Part shown: positions 8,941-17,173 of the stretch, piece by piece | Position numbering within the stretch: the first letter of the stretch is position 1 | Layout: each line of letters starts with the position of its first letter | Source: Methanocella_A sp049676595 | GTDB taxonomy: Archaea; Halobacteriota; Methanocellia; Methanocellales; Methanocellaceae | Assembly: GCF_049676595.1 (NCBI RefSeq) | Contig: NZ_CP187259.1 | Coordinates: forward strand, 3,348,001-3,412,000 | Direction of reading: 5' to 3' | Length of the DNA stretch: 64,000 nucleotides | Made by a program: the position numbers and the translations under genes | Notes under the pieces: generated by a model | What the model was told of the DNA's origin: nothing | Seen by the model: the letters and a program-made list of their open reading frames with translations, nothing else | The model's database searches: none

Positions 8941-9261
8941 GAAAGTTACACCTTTTTCTTGACGAACAAATGAGACATTTTACCAGGCGCCGGATACTTT
9001 TCTTCCAGCCTAAACCACTCCCGGGGAGGGGCTATAGCAAAATGAGCTGTTTACTGCCGAAGGCAGTATCGGATTTCTATCCCTGCGGGATTACCGAATC
9101 CATCTCGTGGTTGTCGTGATGGTCAGACTCGCATATATAATTTTGCATAAGCGGAGACTACGATGGCACCGGTCAATACGTGCTGGTCGGTATAACGGAA
9201 GTCTTGCTGCTGCTTCGATCCCTAAACAGCCTGCGCTCGTAGACCTGGGATTTGGTAGGGC
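8941..9261 (-). promoter_or_regulatory. Promoter and possible structured 5' leader of RNase J
   Basis: There is no gene here. A TATA-like GCATATATAA at 9131-9140 is near-palindromic and could serve the minus strand, starting transcription near 9106 and leaving a leader of roughly 165 nt. Within it ACTGCC/GGCAGT (9052-9066) forms a tight hairpin with a TTC loop on the minus strand, and GGATT/AATCC segments can pair next to it. Regulation through this leader is inferred only. Confidence 0.35.
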
Positions 9262-9296
9262 TAAAAAGAGAAAAGAAGTGGACGTGTAGTCCACTT
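9262..9296 (-). terminator. Terminator of mer
   Basis: A perfect 8-bp stem AAGTGGAC/GTCCACTT has a 5-nt loop. On the minus strand it is followed by CTTTTCTCTTTTTAG, directly downstream of the mer stop codon. Confidence 0.75.
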
Positions 9297-9304
9297 GCTT
9301 ACAT

Positions 9305-10276
9305 TTATACGATGTACTTTCCAATCAGGCGGATAGCCTTGTTCTTGTCTGCGCCGATCGGGGAGCCTGCGACGATCTGAGTGCAGCCAGCTGCGGTCAG
9401 GCCGGCGATCTTCTCGTTCATTTCCTGCGGGGTGCCGTAGATGGAGAACGCGTCGATCATCTGGTCGTTGACTGCGCCGAATGCGGTCTTGAAGTCGCCC
9501 TTTGCGAGGCCGCCCTTGATGGTCTCGACTGCGGCGAGGTCCAGGCCGTGCCTCTGGAGGACGGGGACCGGGGAGCCGGCAGCGATGAACGCTACGACGG
9601 GCTTGACTGCGCTCTTGGCCTTCTTGCTCTCGGAGTCGATGGAGAAGGATGCGTACGCAGCGATGTCGAACTTCTTCTCGCCAGCGGCCTTCTTGATGAT
9701 GGGCACTGCGAAGGCGAAGTCCTTCGGGTTGGATGCGTTGATCAGGACACCGTCACCGATCTTACCGGCGGTCTCCAGCATCTTCTCACCCTGTGCACCG
9801 ATGTACACGGGGATGGCCTTCTGCTTGGGCTTGTAGGCAAGCTGGGCGCCTGCGAACTTGAAGACCTTGTTGTCCGGGGTTGCGACTGCCTCGCCGGCCC
9901 ACATCTTCTTGATGATGCCGACGGCTTCAGTCAGCCTTGCAACCGGGGTTTCCATGGCCATGCCGATCTTCGGGAGGGTGCTCAGGTCACCGGGGCCGAT
10001 ACCCAGGGTTGCCCTGCCGTTGGAGATCTCATCAACGCTGCAGATAGCCGATGCAGTGACTGCCGGGCTGGAAGTGAAAGCGTTGGTGATGCCGGGGCCG
10101 AGCTTGATGCGGGAAGTCTGGGCCGCGATCAGGGCGAGCATCTCGAAGACGTTGCGGTTGTTGTAGTGGTCAGTGATCCACAGGAAGTCCAGACCGTTGT
10201 CTTCTGCGAATTTACAATAGTTGACTAGTTCCGTGTAAGGAACATTCGGAACAAACTCTATGCCGAAAGTTGCCAT
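9305..10276 (-). CDS. mer: 5,10-methylenetetrahydromethanopterin reductase (F420-dependent)
   Basis: Mer reduces methylene-H4MPT (or H4SPT) to methyl-H4MPT using reduced F420, a core step of methanogenesis from CO2 in the cytosol. The 323-residue luciferase-like TIM barrel begins MATFGIEFVPNVPY, typical of Mer. It keeps the F420/substrate pocket signature WITDHYNNRN near 33 and GIGPGD near 92. It is a single gene. A Shine-Dalgarno GAGGT lies about 8 bases before the ATG, a TATA-like TTTAAAC lies about 35 bases further up, and a strong terminator follows. Codon choice is highly regular, as expected for an abundant enzyme. This gene is the best evidence that the host is a methanogen or close relative. 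Confidence 0.97.
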   Translation of the reverse strand: MATFGIEFVPNVPYTELVNYCKFAEDNGLDFLWITDHYNNRNVFEMLALIAAQTSRIKLGPGITNAFTSSPAVTASAICSVDEISNGRATLGIGPGDLSTLPKIGMAMETPVARLTEAVGIIKKMWAGEAVATPDNKVFKFAGAQLAYKPKQKAIPVYIGAQGEKMLETAGKIGDGVLINASNPKDFAFAVPIIKKAAGEKKFDIAAYASFSIDSESKKAKSAVKPVVAFIAAGSPVPVLQRHGLDLAAVETIKGGLAKGDFKTAFGAVNDQMIDAFSIYGTPQEMNEKIAGLTAAGCTQIVAGSPIGADKNKAIRLIGKYIV

Positions 10277-10445
10277 AATTATACCTCAAGTTATTATGTT
10301 ATAAGCATCCTTGTTTAAAAGAATATCGGTTTTAAAGATTGTGACACAATGGCCTGCACCACATTTATTCTAAAACAGTAGTAATTTATGCCACTGTGTA
10401 TTATGCAGGCTGTATCACGGGCCAGTATCGGGAAAACTTTAATAT

Positions 10446-11120
10446 CTAGTAGCTGCTTTCGCTGCGGGCGCCTGCCATGATGGCTGGTCCCGAACTGGTG
10501 CCTATCCTCGACGCCCCCGCTTCCGTAAAGGCTTTTACCTGATCGTAGGTCCGAATTCCACCGGAAGCCTTGATCAATATGTCAGGTACCGCTTCCCTGA
10601 TCAGCCGCACATCCTCCAGCTTCGCCCCTGCCGGACCGTAGCCAGTAGAGGTCTTGACAAATGCGGCCCCGCACTTTTTAGCTGTCCTGGCTGCCAGCAC
10701 CTTCTGCTCGTCGGTCAGGTAGCAGGTCTCGATGATGACCTTGACGGCGGCGCTGCCGCTGGCCATCCGCACTTCGCGAATGTCCTTTTCGAACTTTTCG
10801 AGAAGGCCCGACCGCAGGTACCCGACGTTGATCACCATGTCGATCTCGTCGGCACCGGCCTCCACCGCATCCCAGGTTTCCTCCAGCTTGGCGTCCGACA
10901 GGCACGATCCGAACGGGAACCCCACCACGGTGCAGACCTTGACCGGTGACTTTTTTGAGTCCAGGTACTGGCGGGCGAGCGCCGTCCAGCAGCTCGCGGT
11001 GCACACAGATGCGAAGCCATACTGTACCGCTTCCTCGCACAGCTTTTCAATGTCCGATTCCGTAGCGTCCGGCCGCAGTAGCGTGTGATCAATGAGCCCG
11101 GCGATGTCCCTGCCTTCCAT
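10446..11120 (-). CDS. deoC: Deoxyribose-phosphate aldolase
   Basis: DeoC cleaves 2-deoxyribose 5-phosphate to glyceraldehyde 3-phosphate and acetaldehyde. The chosen start MEGRDIAGLIDHTLL gives 224 residues, the normal length. A longer frame extends upstream but runs through the terminator of the surface gene and adds non-homologous sequence. Lys156 in FVKTSTGYG is the Schiff-base lysine, Asp94 in DEIDMVIN helps catalysis, and KASGGIR near 184-190 binds phosphate. The gene starts only about 40 bases after the upstream gene's terminator, so its own promoter must be compact. It may serve nucleoside breakdown or, run in reverse, pentose supply. Confidence 0.93.
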   Translation of the reverse strand: MEGRDIAGLIDHTLLRPDATESDIEKLCEEAVQYGFASVCTASCWTALARQYLDSKKSPVKVCTVVGFPFGSCLSDAKLEETWDAVEAGADEIDMVINVGYLRSGLLEKFEKDIREVRMASGSAAVKVIIETCYLTDEQKVLAARTAKKCGAAFVKTSTGYGPAGAKLEDVRLIREAVPDILIKASGGIRTYDQVKAFTEAGASRIGTSSGPAIMAGARSESSY

Positions 11121-11156
11121 GGACAGGAATAGGTGGTTAAGAGATAAAAGGGCTTT

Positions 11157-11193
11157 CGATAAAAGAAAAAGAGATGGGGCCGAATGCCCCATC
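11157..11193 (-). terminator. Terminator of the large surface-protein gene
   Basis: A perfect stem GATGGGGC/GCCCCATC has a CGAAT loop. On the minus strand it is followed by CTTTTTCTTTT. Confidence 0.75.
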
Positions 11194-11203
11194 TTATTTG
11201 TAT

Positions 11204-14200
11204 TTACTTCCTCAGGAACAGGAAGTATGCTCCTGCCGCTCCCGCACCGAGGATCAGGATACCGATCAGGTAGATCCACCAGTTGTTGCCGGGCTGGGTC
11301 TGAGCGGTGGTCGTCGGCTCAGGGGTCGGGGTAACTTCCGGCGTCGGAGTGATCTCCGGGGTCGGGGTTACTTCCGGCGTCGGAGTAACATCTGCACCAG
11401 GGGTCGGCGTCACAGTCGGCGTCGGGGTCGGCGTCGCGGTCGGCGAGATTATGCTCCACACGTACTGGACGGTGCCGGGCGGGAAGTAGGCGAAGCTGGA
11501 GCCGTTCTTAGTGTTACCCGCGTTATCGATGGCGCCGTAGTACACATAGTGCGAGCCGCTGTACGGGACAGTCACCGGTCCGGCGTAGACCTTCCAGTTC
11601 GACCCGTCGATGCTGTACATGACGCTGCTGAGGCCCGAGGTCAGATCGCTGGAGGTGACCGTCAGGGATGCGTCCCCTTCGAACCAGCCAAAGCTGCTCC
11701 TGGAACCGTCCAGCTTGCCGGACAGCTCTGGCGCAGTCTTGTCGGTCTTGAAGCTGAACTGCTTCGCTGTCTCTACATTACCCGCAATGTCTACCGACCT
11801 GTACGATACAGTAGTCATGCCGTCAGTCGAGAAATTCACAGGGGCGGTGTACGTGGTCCAGGTTACGCCATTGTCAGTGCTGTACTCGATAGCCCTGAGA
11901 CCGGCGGAGCCGTCGTCCGTGGCCGAAAAGGTCGCGATCACGTCAGACACATACCACGCGTTGTGGCCCACTATGCCGGCAAGAGAAGCGCTCGAGACCG
12001 GGGCAGTCTTGTCTACTTTGAAGGTAACCGATTTAGCATCCTCGACATTGTCTGCGTTATCAGTAGAGCGGTAGTACACCGTGGTCGTGCCCTCAGCCGA
12101 GAAGACTACCGGTGCGGTGTATGCCGTCCACGTGGTGCCGTCGGTGCTGTACTCGCTACCCTGGATACCAGAGAGCTCGTCGCCTGGCGACAGGGTCATG
12201 GTCACGTCGCCCGTGAACCAGCTTTCGCTGCCGGTGGTCCCGGAGAGGCGGTAGCCGGTAGTGGGTGCGGTCATGTCTATGTCGATGTTGTCGACCGTTG
12301 CAGTGGCAGTGTTGCCTGCTACGTCTGTCGCGGTGCTCGTGACAGACTGGTCTGCTCCCTCGCCGCTGAAAGTCGTGCTTTCAGGGTTGACCGAGGCCAC
12401 CGTCGAAGTCGCGTCGGTAGCGGAGAAGGTCACAGTTACCGGGGCGTTGTACCAGCCCTGCGCATTCGGGGCACGGTCGGTGGTGCCGGAGATGGACGGA
12501 GCAGTCGTGTCTACCTTGACGGTGAACCTCATCTCTTCGGAGTTGCCAGCCCTGTCAGTTGCAGTGGCGACAACTTCGTATCCGGTCGAGTCAGTGCTCA
12601 CGGTGACGTCATCGGCGGAATGCCTGAAGACACCCGAGGTGCTGTCCTCGAAGGTGAAGTGGAACGTCTGGTAGCCAGTGTACCAGCTTGCAGCCGGAGC
12701 GGGGCTCACGCTGATCGTCGGCTTTACGGTATCGATCCGGATAGTCTTGCTCTTCTTAGCTTCCTCATTGCCCGCGTTGTCCACCGAGTAGTACCTTACA
12801 GTAGTATTGCCTTCCGAAGCTATGTTCACGGAAGTGCCCGGGGTGTAGGTCATCCAGCTTCCCGGTTCGCCGTTGACGATAAGCCGGTAGAATATGTTCT
12901 TTACGTCAGAGGTTGCGTCCTCTGCCGTGAACGATATGTCCACAGGGGCGTTGTACCAGTTCCTGCTGTCAGCGGGCCTGGACGGGGTCAGGGTGGTCGT
13001 AGGCTGGACCTTGTCTGCCTTGAAAGTCACCGATTTGGTCTCTTCGAGATTATCGGCGTTATCCGTGGAGCGGTAGTACACCGTGGTCGTGCCGTCTGCA
13101 GAGATTACTACAGGTACAGTGTATGCGGTCCAGGTGGTGCCGTCGGTGCTGTACTCAGTGGTCTTGACATTCGAGAGCCCGTCGCTTGCCGACAGAGTCA
13201 CAGTCACGTCACTGGTGTACCAGCCGTCGCTGCCGATGGTGCCGGAAAGGCTGTGGCTGGTGACGGGTGCGGTCATGTCGATGTCGATGTTGTCGACAGT
13301 GGCCGTCGCGGTGTGGCCCACATTATCCGTAGCGGTGCTCGAGGCAGACTGGTCGGCAGCTTCGCTGTCAAGAACAACCGTCTTCGGGTCGTAGTTAGCC
13401 AGACCGGAGGTTGCATCAGAAGCGGTGAAAATTATTGTCACCGGGGCATTGTACCAGCCGGCTCCATTGGGAGCACTGTCAGCGGCGCCCGAGATCGTCG
13501 GGGCAGTCGTGTCCACCTTGACGGTGAACCTCATCTCCTCTCTGTTGCCCGCTTTATCCGTAACCCATGCAAGGATCTCCGTACCGGTGGTGTCGCCCTG
13601 CGTTACAGTTACAGGCGAGTGCTGATAAACACCGGAGAGGGCGTCATTGAAGGTGAAAGTGAATGTCGGAGCAGTGGTGTACCAGTCGGCAGAAGGTGCC
13701 GGGCTGACCGAAATAGTCGGCTTGCCGGTATCGAACTTGACCTCGTAGGACTTCCATGCCTCACGGTTGTTTGCATTGTCCACAGAGCGGTAGTAGATCG
13801 TCGACTTTTTGTCACTACCGGACTCGCTGATCTTCAGAACCGGCGGGTTCGAGGGGTTATAAATAGACATCAGGTGAAAATCTTTCAGCTCGAAGAGCGA
13901 ATACCTGATTTTGTCTACTCCGGAAAAGTCGTCGGCCGCATTAAGACCCATTACAACGTTGCTACTGAACCAGCCGTCAACGCCGCCCGTGCCCGAAGGT
14001 GAAACGGTTGTCACTGGCGCATTACGGTCGATTTTCACCTGCAGAGTGTGCTCAGGGGTTTCAACGTTCCCGTCGTTATCGACAGCATAGTAATGCAGGG
14101 TAGTAATACCATTTGTAGTAACATCCACCCATGCAGAACCTCCGTTGTCCTTTACGTAGTTGGACCCATCAAGACTATACATAATGTAGTCTACGCCGCT

Positions 14201-14386
14201 TCCCCAGCGGTTATCGTTGGCTGAGATATGTACAGTAACAGAGCCGTCGAACCAGTTATTGTATAACCATTCAAGATCAACGCTTGAAGTAGGTGCTGTT
14301 GTATCTGCAGCAGATGCTACTGGCGTCGCCAGTACGAGTATCAATAGTGCAGCGATAGCCGTCACTAACAGAGTTCTAATTTTCAG
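11204..14386 (-). CDS. Large cell-surface protein with 11 Ig/OmpL47-like modules and C-terminal anchor
   Basis: The protein has a signal peptide (KIRTLLVTAIAALLILVLAT, then PVASA), then about eleven ~85-residue beta-sandwich modules. Each holds a WY--DV motif, S-DGTTWT-YT and YYRSTDNAGN, as in OmpL47/FIVAR-like adhesive repeats. Modules 3-4-5 and 7-8-9 run in the same order, so a three-module unit was duplicated. A Thr-Pro linker (TPTPEVTPTPE type) spans the wall and a final helix (IYLIGILILGAGAAGAYFLF) with RK anchors it. The first standard start, GTG at 14365, would cut off the Lys-Arg of the signal peptide. CTG at 14386, 7 bases after GGGGGG, fits better. A hairpin precedes it at 14412-14428. 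The function is probably S-layer or adhesion; ligand unknown. Confidence 0.85.
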   Translation of the reverse strand: MKIRTLLVTAIAALLILVLATPVASAADTTAPTSSVDLEWLYNNWFDGSVTVHISANDNRWGSGVDYIMYSLDGSNYVKDNGGSAWVDVTTNGITTLHYYAVDNDGNVETPEHTLQVKIDRNAPVTTVSPSGTGGVDGWFSSNVVMGLNAADDFSGVDKIRYSLFELKDFHLMSIYNPSNPPVLKISESGSDKKSTIYYRSVDNANNREAWKSYEVKFDTGKPTISVSPAPSADWYTTAPTFTFTFNDALSGVYQHSPVTVTQGDTTGTEILAWVTDKAGNREEMRFTVKVDTTAPTISGAADSAPNGAGWYNAPVTIIFTASDATSGLANYDPKTVVLDSEAADQSASSTATDNVGHTATATVDNIDIDMTAPVTSHSLSGTIGSDGWYTSDVTVTLSASDGLSNVKTTEYSTDGTTWTAYTVPVVISADGTTTVYYRSTDNADNLEETKSVTFKADKVQPTTTLTPSRPADSRNWYNAPVDISFTAEDATSDVKNIFYRLIVNGEPGSWMTYTPGTSVNIASEGNTTVRYYSVDNAGNEEAKKSKTIRIDTVKPTISVSPAPAASWYTGYQTFHFTFEDSTSGVFRHSADDVTVSTDSTGYEVVATATDRAGNSEEMRFTVKVDTTAPSISGTTDRAPNAQGWYNAPVTVTFSATDATSTVASVNPESTTFSGEGADQSVTSTATDVAGNTATATVDNIDIDMTAPTTGYRLSGTTGSESWFTGDVTMTLSPGDELSGIQGSEYSTDGTTWTAYTAPVVFSAEGTTTVYYRSTDNADNVEDAKSVTFKVDKTAPVSSASLAGIVGHNAWYVSDVIATFSATDDGSAGLRAIEYSTDNGVTWTTYTAPVNFSTDGMTTVSYRSVDIAGNVETAKQFSFKTDKTAPELSGKLDGSRSSFGWFEGDASLTVTSSDLTSGLSSVMYSIDGSNWKVYAGPVTVPYSGSHYVYYGAIDNAGNTKNGSSFAYFPPGTVQYVWSIISPTATPTPTPTVTPTPGADVTPTPEVTPTPEITPTPEVTPTPEPTTTAQTQPGNNWWIYLIGILILGAGAAGAYFLFLRK

Positions 14387-14401
14387 CTATATTCCCCCCA
14401 T
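14387..14401 (-). promoter_or_regulatory. Four-codon upstream frame abutting the surface-gene start
   Basis: ATG GGG GGA ATA TAG ends exactly where the signal-peptide frame begins with CTG. The G-run inside it also looks like the Shine-Dalgarno site. A perfect hairpin GTCGGAC/GTCCGAC sits just upstream at 14412-14428. Whether the short frame is translated is unknown. Confidence 0.35.
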
Positions 14402-14624
14402 TAATTCTTCGGTCGGACGAAGTCCGACACGGGATCATCTCGCGACACGTTTTTCTTGGGCATATCGAGAGTAACCCCCAACTGAATAACAGTTTATTTG
14501 TCTTATTCTTATTTAAAGTTAACTACAAAAGCGTAATTTCAGAAAAGTAAGCCAAATATATGTGATAATATTTTAATAATTTTTTAAGTTTTATCCGCCC
14601 TATTAGGTATCAAATGCAGGAAAA

Positions 14625-15737
14625 TCAAGCGTTATTATCTATTTCCTGCCTGATCCGCTCAAACAGCTCCGGATCCAGCTCTATGGCCTTCGTAATGCAA
14701 GCGGCCGCCTCTTCCCGCCGTCCCGCCATTCCTAACAGTAACCCTTTCCTGTACCACGCCTCGACATATTCGGGAGCGAGCCTGATCGCCGCGTCAAAGC
14801 ATTCGACAGCAGCATCGTAGTTTTCCATCCTGCCGAGCAGTACCCCTTTCATGTACCAGGCCGTGTGGTTTCCGGGGTCGAGCTCCAGGGCCTTAGTATA
14901 AGACTCGAGCGCTTCTTCTGCCCGTGCCTGCAGCTCCTGCGCCCAGCCCCGGTATAGCCAGGCTTCGGCCAGGTCCGGCGATACTTCGGCAGCTTTGCCG
15001 AACATGCCGGCTGCATCCTCGTACTTTTCGGCGAGGAGCATGAGGCGGCCTTTGCCCAGCCAGGCGTCGGGCAGCGAGGGAGTCACCGCCGATGCCCGGT
15101 CGTAGCATCGCAGCGATCCTATCATGTCTCCCATGCTGGCCAGCACTTCGGCTTTTCCGCACCAGGCTTTGCCATGGTCGGGATTGATCTCTATGGCCCT
15201 GTCGAAGGACCTGACAGCGTGGTCGTAGTCACCCATGGAGCACTCGCAGGCACCCCGGTACTGCCACATGTCAGCGTTGAACGGCTCCAGCTCGATGCTC
15301 TTCTCCAGGCACACTATTGCCTCCTGGGCTTCGCCCAGCGCCGCCAGCGCCCGGGCTCTGCCATACCAGGCCATCGTATATTTGTGATCGGCTTTGATGG
15401 CGTTGAGGCAGGCCTGGCCTTCGTCCTCGTACATGCCCAGCCTCCTGAACAGGAGACTTTTACTGTACCAGTATTTCGGGTTTCCGGGGCACAGCGCGAT
15501 CGCAGTTTCCAGGCACCCGAAGGATTCCTCGAGGCGCCCCAGCTCCACGAGCACGAGGCCTTTGCAGTTGTAGGACTCAGCGTATTCCGGATCGGCTTCG
15601 ATAGCCCTGTCGAACAGTACCAGCGAGTCCTGCAGCTTACCTGCGCTGACCAGCTCCAGCGCCTTGCTCAGGATTTCCCCGGCACCCGGGCCTTTCTTAA
15701 CCTGACGCTCGTTCACGGGCTCTTCTGCCATCTGCAA
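14625..15737 (-). CDS. TPR-repeat protein
   Basis: The 370 residues are almost wholly tandem tetratricopeptide repeats of 34 residues, about nine to ten in number, with the usual W-LG/A-Y----A pattern (for example AWYMKGVLLGRMENYDAAVE). There is no signal peptide or membrane helix, so it is a cytosolic scaffold for protein contacts. The partner is unknown. It stands alone, downstream of a family C repeat, and is divergent from ilvE. TPR-only proteins of this kind are abundant in methanogens. No specific role can be assigned. Confidence 0.85.
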   Translation of the reverse strand: MQMAEEPVNERQVKKGPGAGEILSKALELVSAGKLQDSLVLFDRAIEADPEYAESYNCKGLVLVELGRLEESFGCLETAIALCPGNPKYWYSKSLLFRRLGMYEDEGQACLNAIKADHKYTMAWYGRARALAALGEAQEAIVCLEKSIELEPFNADMWQYRGACECSMGDYDHAVRSFDRAIEINPDHGKAWCGKAEVLASMGDMIGSLRCYDRASAVTPSLPDAWLGKGRLMLLAEKYEDAAGMFGKAAEVSPDLAEAWLYRGWAQELQARAEEALESYTKALELDPGNHTAWYMKGVLLGRMENYDAAVECFDAAIRLAPEYVEAWYRKGLLLGMAGRREEAAACITKAIELDPELFERIRQEIDNNA

Positions 15738-15829
15738 CCATCCACCGGAAATTTTATAAAAGTTATACGGCCCGGGGGTTAAAAGGCTTTCGTAGCCCTG
15801 CGGGCTAAAGCTGGCTTACTAGTGAAGCT

Positions 15830-16015
15830 CGCAAACGAACGCTGCGCTGTGCCAGGTCACAGATTACTACCGATTACACGGATTGCACAGATAAAAGTTC
15901 GATAAACGGATAGATGATTACCGATATTACACTTCAAGCCGTATCTGTGTAATCTGTGTCATCTGCCGGTATCTGTGACCTGGCACAGCGCAGCGTCCGT
16001 CATCGTTCGCGGGCC
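15830..16015. repeat. Family C palindrome, copy 1 (CACAGATT arrays)
   Basis: The outer ends are AACGCTGCGCTGTGCCAG and its complement CTGGCACAGCGCAGCG. The inner arms are ~9-nt units such as CACAGATTA and CACGGATTG facing TAATCTGTG units. It lies in the divergent region between the TPR gene and ilvE. Confidence 0.85.
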
Positions 16016-16080
16016 CATTAACAAGGCCATGGCTGCACAAGGATTATATGTATGGGGGCTAATATTGTCAGGGTATTTTT

Positions 16081-16953
16081 ATGACCGAGTATATCTACAT
16101 CGACGGCAGGTTCTACGATAAGGAGAACGCCAGGATATCGGTTTTCGATCACGGCTTATTATACGGTGACGGTGTCTTTGAGGGGATCAGGGCGTACAAC
16201 GGCAGGGTGTTCAGGCTCGACGAGCACGTCGACCGCCTGTACGACGGCGCCAAGGCGATTATGCTCAAGCCGACGCTCTCCAAGGACGAGATGAAGCAGG
16301 CCATCCTGGAAACGCTGAGGAAGAACAACCTGAAGGACGCGTACATCCGCCCGATCATTACCAGAGGCGTGGGCGACCTGGGCCTGGACCCGAGGAAGTG
16401 CGCCAAGACCAGCGTCATCATCATCGCGGTCAGCTGGGGCGCCATGTACGGCGACCTCTACGAGAAGGGCCTGACCGGCGTATCCGTGTCTGTCCGCAGG
16501 AACGCCGCAGAGGCGCTGCCCACCAACATCAAGTCGCTCAACTACCTGAACAACATCCTCGCGAAGATCGAGGCTAACGAGAAGGGCGGCGACGAGGCCA
16601 TCATCTTCGACGTCCGGGGCAACGTCTCGGAAGGCTCCGGGGACAACATCTTCGTCATCAAGGGCGGGAAAATCTACACTCCCTTTGTGCAGCAGAACCT
16701 GAACGGCATCACCAGGGCCTGCGTCGTGGAGCTCTGCGACAAGCACCGGATTCAGCTCATCGAGCAGAACCTGGGTTACTTTGACCTGTACACGGCAGAC
16801 GAGGTCTTTGTCACAGGCACCGCAGCCGAGATTGCACCCATGACTAAGATCGACGGGCGCATCATCGGCGACGGCAAGCCCGGCCCGGTCACCAGGAAGC
16901 TGATGAAGGCTTACACCGAGCTTACCAAGACTACTGGAACGCCTATCTACTAG
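16081..16953 (+). CDS. ilvE: Branched-chain amino acid aminotransferase
   Basis: This PLP enzyme of fold-type IV makes the last step of Leu, Ile and Val synthesis by moving an amino group from glutamate to the 2-oxo acid. Its 290 residues match the family. Lys151 in NIKSLNYLNN is the PLP lysine. HGLLYGDGVFEGIRAY at 24-39 and the phosphate-binding GNVSEGSGDNIF at 180-191 are diagnostic. It begins with ATG shortly after a G-rich Shine-Dalgarno-like stretch. A family C palindrome occupies the divergent promoter region upstream, which could affect its transcription (inferred). Confidence 0.93.
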   Translation: MTEYIYIDGRFYDKENARISVFDHGLLYGDGVFEGIRAYNGRVFRLDEHVDRLYDGAKAIMLKPTLSKDEMKQAILETLRKNNLKDAYIRPIITRGVGDLGLDPRKCAKTSVIIIAVSWGAMYGDLYEKGLTGVSVSVRRNAAEALPTNIKSLNYLNNILAKIEANEKGGDEAIIFDVRGNVSEGSGDNIFVIKGGKIYTPFVQQNLNGITRACVVELCDKHRIQLIEQNLGYFDLYTADEVFVTGTAAEIAPMTKIDGRIIGDGKPGPVTRKLMKAYTELTKTTGTPIY

Positions 16954-17173
16954 GCGTTTCCCTACTTCTTTTCTCAGCTGATCGAAAGGCTTGTTCAGCC
17001 CCCGGTCTGCTCACTAACCCTGTGCCCGGCGCCTGATATGGCGGCCTTCGGGGCACTTCTTCGGGCTTTTCTCCGGGCAACTTTTATACATCATGATTCT
17101 CATATATTGACTGGAAGCCAATCGCTAAGGCTGGCGACCAGTATCTATTGATGAACGAGGACGGAAACGCCCG

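Noticed and set aside
8305..8973. 222-codon open frame opposite RNase J
   Set aside because: It is antisense to a clear gene and has typical shadow composition (many Asp/His/Val).
11174..14002. A 942-codon open frame on the plus strand
   Set aside because: It lies exactly opposite the modular surface gene and is a by-product of its GC-rich repeats. Its sequence is low-complexity Arg/Gly/Val with no domains.
14387..14389. TAG before the surface gene as read-through
   Set aside because: It ends a four-codon frame ahead of a plausible CTG start. A Pyl residue inside a signal peptide is not expected.
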